NCBI RefSeq assembly: GCF_002224285.1
Contig: NZ_CP022436.1
Location: forward strand, 2,108,001-2,172,000
Origin: Arthrobacter sp. YN
GTDB lineage: Bacteria > Actinomycetota > Actinomycetes > Actinomycetales > Micrococcaceae
Reading direction: 5' to 3'
DNA: 64,000 nucleotides
Shown: piece after piece, positions 50,465 through 58,227 of the stretch
Layout: the number at the start of each line of letters is the position of its first letter
Position numbering within the stretch: the first letter of the stretch is position 1
Notes under the pieces: model-generated
Databases searched by the model: none
Seen by the model: only the letters and a program-made list of their open reading frames with translations
What the model was told of the DNA's origin: nothing
Position numbers and translations under genes: made by a program

Positions 50465-51750
50465 CCCGAATCGCACTTTCTCTTGATCGTGTCGAGGCCG
50501 AAAAGCTAGAAGGCTATGACGAGGTCTTCCTATGGGATGGGAGTGCCACAGATAGTTTCAAGTCCAAGCTCCATCCCGGCCTCGCATCGCTCGGAAGTGT
50601 CGGTGGGGTCAATGCTGACTTCGTTCGGATAGCTTTGGCCGTGTATGCCTCGGACCACTCTGTGCTTCGTGAGTCAAAAGGGTCCGATTGGAACCAACGC
50701 TCGTTTGAGCTAACCGTTCCGGTCAGCGTTCCAGCGAAATGGGCCGCTCAAGCTGATTCGCTGACAGGCCTGTTGGGTTATCTAACCGGTGACGCTTGGT
50801 CGTTCACCTTTATACAGTCAACCCTTCCCGATGCTCCGCCCGTGATGGTGGAGGACACGTCACTGAGAACAGTCCTCTTTAGTGGAGGTGCCGACTCGGC
50901 CACAGGGGCGTTGGTTTCGGCCCATTCCTTGGGTCCTGATGAGACCCACGCCCTCCTTTCGCATTCAAGTTCCGGCGCGACGGGTTCCGCTCAGCAGCTC
51001 GTAACAGCGGCCCTCAATGGGCACTTCGGTTCCAAGAACTCGGCCCACCACCGAATTTTTCTCGGCAGGGCGAAGAAAAGGCTTGATAGGACAAAATTTC
51101 CTAAAGAACCATCAAGTCGTTCGCGTTCACTGCTTTTCCTTGCCCTAGGCCTGGCGGTTGCGGAGCAGAGCGGCGGCCCTCTTTGGATTCCTGAGAATGG
51201 TTTTGCCTCTTTGAATCCGCCCCTTGGGCCAGAGCGGAGAGGCGCACTCTCTACGCGAACAACGCAACCATGGTTCCTCTGGAGGGTCAGTTCATTGCTT
51301 GCGGACATGGAAGGGCATGGTTCGATCATCAACCCCTTCGAGCACATGACAAAAGGTGAAATGTTCCGACGCGTTGAGGGCATCCTGGGAGCCGATGACG
51401 CTTCAGAGTATCTGAGTACGACCAACTCTTGTTCTCATACCGACCAGCAGTACGTTGGGGTTTCAAGTGGCACGCATTGTGGGGTTTGCTTTGGATGCAT
51501 CGTCCGCCGCGCCTCGTTTAACGCATCGGGCGTGGCCGATAAGACATGGTACTTAAGTAACGAATCTAGTGAGAAGATTCTGGACTACGTAGAGAAGAAG
51601 TCTATTATGACTGCATTGAGAGACTTTGTAGAACTGGGTGTCGACGAGGCGGTCATCATGGCAATGCCACTCCCGCCCGGCTACCTTACCCGCACAGCAC
51701 TGGAGCTGTCGCAAAAAGGCACGGGCGAACTTGAGGACTTCCTGGCGTGA
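50461..51750 (+). CDS. qatC: QatC, QueC-like protein of the Qat antiphage system
   Basis: A 429-residue protein combining an N-terminal extension of about 130 residues with a QueC-like ATP-pyrophosphatase domain. The PP-loop is SGGADSA (residues about 141-147). The QueC zinc cysteines are in NSCSHTD...THCGVCFGCIVRRASF. QueC makes preQ0 from carboxydeazaguanine, whereas defense-associated homologues appear to act on proteins or nucleic acids. The target here is unknown. It overlaps both neighbours by four bases (ATGA and GTGA). Confidence 0.92.
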   Translation: MTRIALSLDRVEAEKLEGYDEVFLWDGSATDSFKSKLHPGLASLGSVGGVNADFVRIALAVYASDHSVLRESKGSDWNQRSFELTVPVSVPAKWAAQADSLTGLLGYLTGDAWSFTFIQSTLPDAPPVMVEDTSLRTVLFSGGADSATGALVSAHSLGPDETHALLSHSSSGATGSAQQLVTAALNGHFGSKNSAHHRIFLGRAKKRLDRTKFPKEPSSRSRSLLFLALGLAVAEQSGGPLWIPENGFASLNPPLGPERRGALSTRTTQPWFLWRVSSLLADMEGHGSIINPFEHMTKGEMFRRVEGILGADDASEYLSTTNSCSHTDQQYVGVSSGTHCGVCFGCIVRRASFNASGVADKTWYLSNESSEKILDYVEKKSIMTALRDFVELGVDEAVIMAMPLPPGYLTRTALELSQKGTGELEDFLA

Positions 51751-52526
51751 ACACAATGCCACCATTGGACACCCATGCACATGTCGATCCTGGAGTCTCT
51801 TCACGAGAGCTGGAAGATCTCGGTGCGGTGGTGTTGATAGCAACTCGATCTTTGGCTGATTTCAAACTTGTCCAAGAACGGCAAGACCTAGTTAGTGTAT
51901 GGGGTGTCGGATGCCATCCCTCTCTTGTCGGTGTCCAGAAGGCATTCATCGAAGAAGATTTCCGCGAAGCTCTCAAGAAGACCCCATTCATCGCTGAAGT
52001 TGGATTGGATGGCTCTTCTCGCGTTCCAGTGGGATCGCAAATCGGGGTACTCAAGACAATCCTGTCTGCAACTCATAAGCAACCTCGCATAGTCTCGCTA
52101 CATAGCTACAAGGCAACTGCTGAGCTGGTGAACGTTTTGAGGCAGGAGGGCGGGCAGCCGGGACGGATCTTGCATTGGTGGCTAGGCACCGATGACGAGA
52201 CAGCTGAGATGTTGCAACTGGGCTGTTATTTCTCGATCAACTATTCCATGCTTCGAGCTCCCGGTGCATGGACTCAAGTTCCGCTAGACAGGATTCTTCT
52301 GGAAACAGACCATCCCTCCGGTGATCGCTTTTCGAGCCAGCCACGCCAGCCCGGTAGTGTGAGTGACGTTGAGAAGCTACTGGCAAAGAGGTTTCAGCTG
52401 ACCCCTCACCAAATAAGAGTCCAGTGCTGGAAAAACTTCGCGGCCGTCGTTGAATCGACGCGCACTGACACTCTCATGCCTCGCCCGGTTCAGAGGATGA
52501 TTGCTGCAGCACGAGCACGAATCTAG
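51747..52526 (+). CDS. qatD: QatD, TatD-like nuclease of the Qat antiphage system
   Basis: A 259-residue TatD-type metal-dependent hydrolase. The metal ligands are visible in LDTHAHVDPG, AEVGLDGSS, SLHSYKA, RILHWWLG and LLETDHPSGDR. The GTG start at 51747 overlaps the qatC stop; an in-frame ATG lies at 51756. Gene order A-B-C-D with almost no spacers matches described Qat operons, so the system appears complete. It ends two bases before a convergent broken HTH gene. Confidence 0.92.
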   Translation: MNTMPPLDTHAHVDPGVSSRELEDLGAVVLIATRSLADFKLVQERQDLVSVWGVGCHPSLVGVQKAFIEEDFREALKKTPFIAEVGLDGSSRVPVGSQIGVLKTILSATHKQPRIVSLHSYKATAELVNVLRQEGGQPGRILHWWLGTDDETAEMLQLGCYFSINYSMLRAPGAWTQVPLDRILLETDHPSGDRFSSQPRQPGSVSDVEKLLAKRFQLTPHQIRVQCWKNFAAVVESTRTDTLMPRPVQRMIAAARARI

Positions 52527-52527
52527 C

Positions 52528-52843
52528 TTAGAGATCCTTGGCAACCTGTTGGGCGTCGAGCAGATGCTCATACGAACCCCGCATTTCCACACCGGCCTCG
52601 ATCAGCCGTGATCGTACCGTGTGAGCGGTCACGCCCATGCGTTTGCCGATAGTGCCCAGTGAGTCGCCTTGTTCGTAGAGTCTGACTGCTTCCTTGATTT
52701 GCTGCTCATCCAGGCCACATCCAGGCCAGCGTTGCGTAGTGAGACGGCTCCCGGCGTAGGTGCTTACTCACGGTCTCTCGGCTGATCCCGTACTTAACAG
52801 CAAGCTCCTTTACCCGCATGCCGGACTGGTAGTCCGCCTCCAG
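52528..52843 (-). pseudogene. Broken copy of the HTH gene at 57088
   Basis: On the minus strand the sequence reads EADYQSGMRVKELAVKYGISRETVSKHLRR, then shifts frame. GLDEQQIKEAVRLYEQGDSLGTIGKRMGVTAHTVRSRLIEAG continues to the TAA at 52528. The shift is explained by an 11-base tandem duplication of CATCCAGGCCA at 52707-52728. The position of the start codon of the intact copy is CTG here (52841-52843). It was a 100-residue two-HTH protein. Confidence 0.8.
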
Positions 52844-52995
52844 TGTCTTGGACTGCTCAGCTTTGAGTTGCGAAAAGCGGCGGGGGTGGCCGATCCTGCG
52901 GTCCTGTCGCTGGTCTGGCCTGGATCTTCTCGATCAGGGCCCAAAGCTCCAGATATGCCGCACCTTGATTCGAATAAGCTGGATGGACGCCCACC
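52562..52995. repeat. Diverged direct repeat, copy 1 (partner 57119-57543)
   Basis: Same orientation and gene content as the partner. Shared runs include AGATGCTCATACG, GTTTGCCGAT, GGTCTCTCGGCTG, GATTCGAATAAGCT and GACGCCCACC at the right end. The homology extends about 150 bases beyond the HTH start. The repeats flank 53.0-57.1 kb. Confidence 0.75.
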
Positions 52996-53411
52996 AGGAA
53001 TTATTGAGTTTCATTTACAATAAGAATTGAAGGAGGTCAACATGTACCGGTGCTGACTTTTTGTTGTACAAACTCGGTGCCGAAATCATTTTCGCGACTC
53101 GCGGCCGCAACGCCCACCTCTGCTAAATGGTTCGAAGTACGTTAGGTATCTTGCGCACCGGTACGATATGTCGGGTCGGAAGGTCAGCCCTGTTGGCGCT
53201 GAACGATATGTACCGGTGCCGCAAATCGAGGGCTTCGAAAATCACTATGAAAATGGCGATCGGATGGGCGACAGGACGGCCGATCGGACGCCCAAACCGG
53301 CCGCCATCCCAGCCAGTCGGCTGCACCGGTACATAGCCGGGATCTTGCTCATGCTCGCAAATACGCGCAGTCCGTGTCATGCTACGGCCCGGAAAGTTGA
53401 GTTGTCATGCG
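52844..53411 (+). other. Non-coding region with four copies of a 10-base motif
   Basis: GTACCGGTGC occurs at 53044-53053 (+), 53155-53164 (-), 53210-53219 (+) and 53323-53332 (-), alternating in orientation. Three copies extend to ATGTACCGGTGC. Small open frames here (53127-53336, 53168-53443) show no domain. The left third is the end of the direct repeat. Confidence 0.6.
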
Positions 53412-53816
53412 ATGCCACGAGTTACCTACGAGACCTACCGTAACCGCCATCTGCAGCTACGTAAGCTCTGGGGGGAGAACCAGGGTGTCTTTGCTGCGGT
53501 AGATCCCATGGAGCAGTGGGATCTCCATGAGTACTTCCTCTGCACCGATCGGCTAACCGAAGCAACCTTGCGCTCCCATTGCGATGGAATCAAAGACACT
53601 GACACCTCACTGCCGCAGCGTGCCGGCAAGGCCTACGCCGCACTAATGCGCAACATGGGCGCCGCTGTTCCTACGACTCAGCTAATCCAGCCACGAGGAA
53701 CTGGCCGCAAACAAAATGTACTGACCGTCCGCAGCATCGTGAAACCGAACATTGATGTTGATCATTTTGTGGATGTACTGATGAGCCTTGGTGCCCGTGT
53801 TGGTCCAAAGGACTGA
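53412..53816 (+). CDS. Small hypothetical protein upstream of DUF4297-HerA
   Basis: 134 residues from ATG 53412; ATG 53379 is in frame. It has an N-terminal helical part (YETYRNRHLQLRKLWGENQGVFAAVDPMEQWDLHEYF), then RAGKAYAALMRNMG and LTVRSIVKPNIDVDHFVDVLMSL. A truncated relative lies upstream of qatA at 47349. No domain recognised. The repeated placement ahead of defense systems suggests a regulator, an accessory factor or a passenger of cassette exchange. The 245 bases to the DUF4297 gene show no further gene. Confidence 0.65.
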   Translation: MPRVTYETYRNRHLQLRKLWGENQGVFAAVDPMEQWDLHEYFLCTDRLTEATLRSHCDGIKDTDTSLPQRAGKAYAALMRNMGAAVPTTQLIQPRGTGRKQNVLTVRSIVKPNIDVDHFVDVLMSLGARVGPKD

Positions 53817-54061
53817 CACTCTTGCATGTGAAAATGAAGCCTGGTCGTGCACATGATGCGCCTCATGGCTGCTATCCACTCGTCATTCTTGATGCCAGCG
53901 GGTTTTCTTCGTGAACGTAGATGTGCTTAATGGTGTGCAGAAAAAGTTGTCCTGAGGAAGGACATAACAAGGGATTAAGTTGAAATGACAGAAGCTAGTT
54001 CAATTTGGTGCGAACATAAGTTCGAAATCGATCGGCCAAATCTTGGAGTGGCATCTTCCTA

Positions 54062-55297
54062 ATGGCGAATGACCAACTTCCGGATCGATCTGCCCAAGCT
54101 TCAATTCAGGGCTACCAATATCAGTTTGTACTTTCAATCATAGAGATTCTACGCGCGTCGGAAGATTCAATTGTCACGATTGAAGGACTTGAAGATATTG
54201 ATGTGTTTTCTCCAGATGACGACGTGGCAGTTCAGTGTAAGTATCTTGAGAAGGCAAAGTACAGCTCTACCGTACTGAGAAAGCCTATCTTGGCGATGCT
54301 GGCGGCGCATGCAGCGGGAAAACGAAATAACTTCGTGCTTCACGTCTACTTCGGTGACGGCACTGCCCCGGAACGACTGACCTTGGATGAGTTGAAGATC
54401 TGCCTGACCGAAAGAAAAAGAAAACCGGAACCCAAGACTGTCCTGCACTACGAGAGCTTCAATGATGCTGACCTAGAAGACTTTTGTGCTCGACTTGAAA
54501 TTCGTGCCGGTGAACGCTTCGCCACGCAAGAAGAGATGGCTAAAAAGGCCCTTGAGAAGGCTCTCAAGTGTTCGCGGGCTGATGTCGAGAGTCTACATTA
54601 CCCGAGTGCACTCGTTAAGATTCAGGAATTGGCAATGAACGTTCTGCAATCCGATCGGCGTACTTCCAGGCAGGAGTTTATTGACAGGCTGAACATCAAA
54701 ACCCAGTTATACACACGGTGGCATCGAGAGCTTGTGACGGTAGACAACTACCTAAAGGCTCTCTCTGTCAGGCTTCGCCAGTCGGGTGTCTTAGGGGCTC
54801 AGCGAAAGCGTGGCGTAATGATCGAGTTGGATGCAGTGGCCGCTCGCGGTGGCCTCGTCGATGCTCGGGAGTTCTTTCGTGTGTTGGCTCATGAGGGGTA
54901 CGGTATCTCTAAGCTCAACACAAGTAAGCCTTGGACCGTAATAGTTGAGACCAATGAAGAGAGCTACCTCGCTTTAAAACGCGCTTTGCTCGAAGAAGGC
55001 ATCATTTTCAATGATGGCTATGAGCATATACGATTTGATTCCGCGATTTTTGACCGGCCTCCAATTTTCAATACCAAACCGCGGTCTAGCACAATCTCAT
55101 CTACTTCATATGACATTCGCGTTATGAGCAGAGCCTCGTTCGATGAATTCATTCGATCGGGTTATTCGCTAGATGTGCTCATTTGCGCTCAGGTAGATGA
55201 TCATGGTGAGGCTCTGAGTAAGGCTTCCTCCAAAGAGGTCCATGTGCCGGCAGTCAGTTTCGAACAATTAATCAAAGTAATGGGCGTGCCAAAATGA
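54062..55297 (+). CDS. DUF4297/Cap4-like nuclease of a DUF4297-HerA antiphage pair
   Basis: A 411-residue protein. The N-terminal 230 residues look like the DUF4297 restriction-like nuclease: GYQYQFVLSIIEILR, then DIDVFSPDDDVAVQCKYLE with the D...QxK-type active site, and FVLHVYFG. The C-terminal part (about 230-411) is a separate mixed domain (VDAREFFRVLAHEGYGI, YDIRVMSRASFDEFIRSGYSLDVLICAQ). In described DUF4297-HerA systems the nuclease and a HerA hexamer assemble into a large complex that degrades DNA during phage infection. Its TGA overlaps the HerA ATG. This gene pair is distinctly AT-richer than its neighbours, suggesting separate origin. Confidence 0.82.
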   Translation: MANDQLPDRSAQASIQGYQYQFVLSIIEILRASEDSIVTIEGLEDIDVFSPDDDVAVQCKYLEKAKYSSTVLRKPILAMLAAHAAGKRNNFVLHVYFGDGTAPERLTLDELKICLTERKRKPEPKTVLHYESFNDADLEDFCARLEIRAGERFATQEEMAKKALEKALKCSRADVESLHYPSALVKIQELAMNVLQSDRRTSRQEFIDRLNIKTQLYTRWHRELVTVDNYLKALSVRLRQSGVLGAQRKRGVMIELDAVAARGGLVDAREFFRVLAHEGYGISKLNTSKPWTVIVETNEESYLALKRALLEEGIIFNDGYEHIRFDSAIFDRPPIFNTKPRSSTISSTSYDIRVMSRASFDEFIRSGYSLDVLICAQVDDHGEALSKASSKEVHVPAVSFEQLIKVMGVPK

Positions 55298-57054
55298 GCG
55301 ACATAACATCAATGGCGAGAGTAATTGCCGTCGGTCCGGACCTTATAGAAATAGAAGTCACGTCTACGGACGAGTATGAGCAGCTGGAAGACAAACTGGA
55401 GATTGGTAGCTACCTCAAGGTCTCTGACGAGAATGGTTCCAGTGTTGTTGCCCTTGTGCAGAGTTTTCGTATCAGGGATATCGTCGCCAACGAACAGGGC
55501 ACCGAGATTACCACACCAAAGTTCATCCTCTCGACGCAGCCGGTTGGCCGACTGGAGAACGGCAAGTTTCGACGCGGTGGAAAGCAGATCACAATTCCAC
55601 CTAAGAGAGTTGAGATAGCTACGAGTGACTTGCTGAGAGAGATTTATGATACGACACCGGAAGCGAAGAAGTTCAGCTTCGGACATCTTGTGCAAGATCC
55701 AAACGTAGCCGTATCACTCGACGGTGACAAATTTTTCGGAAAACACATCGGAGTGGTGGGTTCTACCGGTTCCGGCAAGTCCTCGACCGTTGCCGCAATC
55801 CTCCAGGAAGGTGTAAAAGCCTCGAACGGCACGAGTAAGCCGGGTGCCCTAAACAATTCTCATGTAATCATCTTCGATCTTCACGGCGAGTATTCAGCAG
55901 CATTTCCAGATGCTACGGTCATCGGGGTCGACGATATCAAACTGCCATACTGGCTGATGAATTCAGAAGAGCTGGAAGAGATGTTCATTGAAAGCAATGA
56001 GCAGAACTCACATAATCAGGTGTCGCAGTTTCGCCGAGCCGTAATTGAAAACAAGGAACGCCACAACAGCGGCTCGACTGGAAAGATTTCCTATGACTCG
56101 CCTGTGTACTTTAGTCTTGCAGAAACGGTCAATTATCTGACACACCTCAATAGTGAGGTGGTCAGTAAGTTGCCAGATGAAAACCTTCCTAAGTTTGCGA
56201 ATGGCGACTTGGTCCATAATCGTGCCGATCACTACTTCGAGCCAGTCAAAGGCTTTGTTGAGCAGTCCCAGTCGAAAACTGACAAGGCGAGTAGTGGCCC
56301 CTTCAACGGGGAGTTTAATAGATTCTTGATGCGTCTTGAAGGTCGAAGAGGCGACAAGCGACTGGATTTTCTGCTGAATCCAATGAAAACTGATGACACG
56401 CCGTACCAAACCGAGGACCTGCCTGATCTACTTCGTCAGTTCATGGGTTACGGGAGTCCGAATAGCAACGTCACGATCATTGACCTTAGTGGTATACCGT
56501 TCGAGGTATTGAGCGTTGTTGTTTCATTGATTACGAGGCTCATCTTTACGTTTAATTTTCACTTCAAGAAATATAGGACTCGAGGCGAGGCAGAGCTCCC
56601 GTATCTCCTTGTTTATGAGGAGGCCCACAACTATATTCCTCAAAGCGAGGGTGCTAAGTACGGATCGGTGAAGAGGGCCATCGAGCGTATCGCCAAGGAA
56701 GGTCGAAAGTACGGCATCTCCTTGATGATCGTAAGCCAGCGTCCGTCGGAAATATCAGAAACCGTGTTCTCTCAGTGCAATAACTTTGTTGCGATGAGGC
56801 TAACCAACCCGGCTGACCAGCGCTACGTCAAGCGACTCCTGCCCGACAGCCTCAGCGCGATAACCGACTCACTGCCGTCCCTCGAGCGGCAGGAGGCCAT
56901 CGTAATCGGCGACTCCATCGTTGTACCATCTCTCATCAAGGTTACTGACATCAAAGATCTGCCGGATTCACATGACATCGACTTCCACACGGAGTGGAAG
57001 AAGGAGTGGTTAGACGTAGGGATGAAGGAGATCGTAGAAACGTGGCAAGGCTAG
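55294..57054 (+). CDS. herA: HerA-type ATPase partner of the DUF4297 nuclease
   Basis: A 586-residue FtsK/HerA-fold ATPase. An N-terminal HAS-barrel-like region (residues 1-110) is followed by Walker A GSTGSGKS (156-163), HVIIFDLHGEYSAAFPDA, Walker B LLVYEEAHNYIPQ (near 438), and the arginine-finger region LMIVSQRPSEISETVFSQCNNFVAMRLTNP. HerA hexamers translocate DNA and in defense pairs scaffold a nuclease or Sir2 effector. It overlaps the DUF4297 gene by four bases and ends 34 bases before the convergent HTH gene. Confidence 0.92.
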   Translation: MSDITSMARVIAVGPDLIEIEVTSTDEYEQLEDKLEIGSYLKVSDENGSSVVALVQSFRIRDIVANEQGTEITTPKFILSTQPVGRLENGKFRRGGKQITIPPKRVEIATSDLLREIYDTTPEAKKFSFGHLVQDPNVAVSLDGDKFFGKHIGVVGSTGSGKSSTVAAILQEGVKASNGTSKPGALNNSHVIIFDLHGEYSAAFPDATVIGVDDIKLPYWLMNSEELEEMFIESNEQNSHNQVSQFRRAVIENKERHNSGSTGKISYDSPVYFSLAETVNYLTHLNSEVVSKLPDENLPKFANGDLVHNRADHYFEPVKGFVEQSQSKTDKASSGPFNGEFNRFLMRLEGRRGDKRLDFLLNPMKTDDTPYQTEDLPDLLRQFMGYGSPNSNVTIIDLSGIPFEVLSVVVSLITRLIFTFNFHFKKYRTRGEAELPYLLVYEEAHNYIPQSEGAKYGSVKRAIERIAKEGRKYGISLMIVSQRPSEISETVFSQCNNFVAMRLTNPADQRYVKRLLPDSLSAITDSLPSLERQEAIVIGDSIVVPSLIKVTDIKDLPDSHDIDFHTEWKKEWLDVGMKEIVETWQG

Positions 57055-57087
57055 AGGGCTAGGACGGACACGTTCCGGAGTCTCTGA

Positions 57088-57390
57088 TCATGGCCTAGCC
57101 TGGCGGCTGGCCGGCATAAGATGCTCATACGTACTCCGCATCTCCACGCCCCTCTCAACCAAACGTGACCGCACCGTATGAGCAGTCACCTCCATGCGTT
57201 TGCCGATTGTAGCCAGCAAGGCACCTTGTTTATAGAGCCTCACTGCTTCCTTGATCTGCTGTTCATCCAGACCAACCTTGCGTGGGGTGACTGCCTGCCG
57301 GCGTAGATGTTTATTTACGGTCTCTCGGCTGGTCCTGTACTTAACGGCTAGTTCCTTGACTCGCATACCAGCTTGATAGTCCGCTGCCAT
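57088..57390 (-). CDS. Small double-HTH DNA-binding protein
   Basis: 100 residues from ATG 57390. It has two helix-turn-helix units in tandem: YQAGMRVKELAVKYRTSRETVNKHLRR and YKQGALLATIGKRMEVTAHTVRSRLVERG, joined by GLDEQQIKEAVR. The reading frame stays open about 160 bases upstream (with LGGRPTSLFESRY) but offers no ATG, GTG or TTG start, so it may be the C-terminal remnant of a serine-recombinase-like protein. A broken copy sits after the Qat operon. It is convergent with herA. Confidence 0.7.
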   Translation of the reverse strand: MAADYQAGMRVKELAVKYRTSRETVNKHLRRQAVTPRKVGLDEQQIKEAVRLYKQGALLATIGKRMEVTAHTVRSRLVERGVEMRSTYEHLMPASRQARP

Positions 57391-57543
57391 GGCTTCGGTT
57401 TTGTTGGCCTTGAGTTGCGGGAAGCGGCGGGTGAGCGGCCGATCCTTCGGTCTTTTGGGGCCCGGGCTTGGATCTTGTCGTTCAGGGCTCGAAGCTCCAG
57501 ATGCGCGGTACCGTGATTCGAATAAGCTTGTAGGACGCCCACC
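57119..57543. repeat. Diverged direct repeat, copy 2 (partner 52562-52995)
   Basis: Holds the intact HTH gene and about 150 bases upstream of it, ending at GACGCCCACC as copy 1 does. Overall identity is moderate by eye, so the duplication is not recent or the copies arrived separately. Confidence 0.75.
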
Positions 57544-57927
57544 TAAGCGGAACTATTCGAATCGCTGCCTGCAGTGTCGGCCAGGGCTTGTTGTATCCTC
57601 CGCTGGTGAGGTGTAACCCCGGGCCGCGAGCTCGGATTATGTACGGGGTCTAGTCGTGACACGGCCGTCGTTACCCAGTCAGCCTCGGCGGCGGCCCGGG
57701 GATCAGGAAACACGGCTCGCAATCGAGATGGATGGACCATTTCCCGAATCTTATCGAGGCTGATACCTCGCGGACGACAGTCATGGCTGCTCCTGCCCTC
57801 ATCGATCACTGACTGACTCACAACCAGCCTGACGTAGAGGGCATCATGTCGTATCCGCCCACCCCATCCATGAAGTCGTGAGCCCAAGCAGCTCATTCCA
57901 TAGGAAAACGACTGGATGGAGCACCTG
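57391..57927 (+). other. Right edge of the cargo, no confident gene
   Basis: The left part is the remainder of the direct repeat. A minus-strand frame ending at 57543 (…LDKIREMVHPSRLRAVFPD…QALADTAG) is coding-like for about 90 codons but has no clear start or ribosome site. The transfer module resumes at its right. Confidence 0.4.
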
Positions 57928-58215
57928 ATGGTACTGGCAGCGGTGGATCCCGGGATCACACCAAACGCGAACTTTCCTTTTCTTGAGTCCCTCAAGCAGA
58001 TCGGCGGTGGCATCCTCGTGGGCGCCTTCATCGTCATTGCGATCGTAGCGATCATCGGAGCAGCGATGCTGTTGGCCGGCAAGCTGAGTCAATCCTCGAG
58101 ACTGGCCTCAGGCGGTGGGGTGATCCTGCTGTGGACAGGCCCGGTCGCGGCAATCCTTGGCGGGATCAACGGCTACATACTCTGGTCTCAGACGGCCTTT
58201 CCGTTGGGCTTCTAG
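57928..58215 (+). CDS. Small two-helix membrane protein, probable TrbC/VirB2-like
   Basis: 95 residues from ATG 57928, which has GGAG six bases upstream; ATG 57916 is in frame. Two hydrophobic helices (GGGILVGAFIVIAIVAIIGAAMLLAG and GGGVILLWTGPVAAILGGINGYI) are separated by a short KLSQSSR loop. Size, topology and position directly before a VirB6-like gene fit the pilin-like small subunit of actinobacterial type IV secretion modules. Sequence alone does not prove homology to VirB2. Confidence 0.65.
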   Translation: MVLAAVDPGITPNANFPFLESLKQIGGGILVGAFIVIAIVAIIGAAMLLAGKLSQSSRLASGGGVILLWTGPVAAILGGINGYILWSQTAFPLGF

Positions 58216-58227
58216 CCGCTCGCGATC

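Noticed and set aside
53044..53332. CRISPR-like interpretation of the repeated 10-base motif
   Set aside because: Units are too short, alternate in orientation and have unequal spacing; no cas genes are present and no CRISPR array was seen anywhere in the window.
57543..58082. 179-codon minus-strand frame across the small membrane protein gene
   Set aside because: Its first half is antisense to a convincing membrane-protein gene and its second half lacks a start signal; mentioned only as a gap note.
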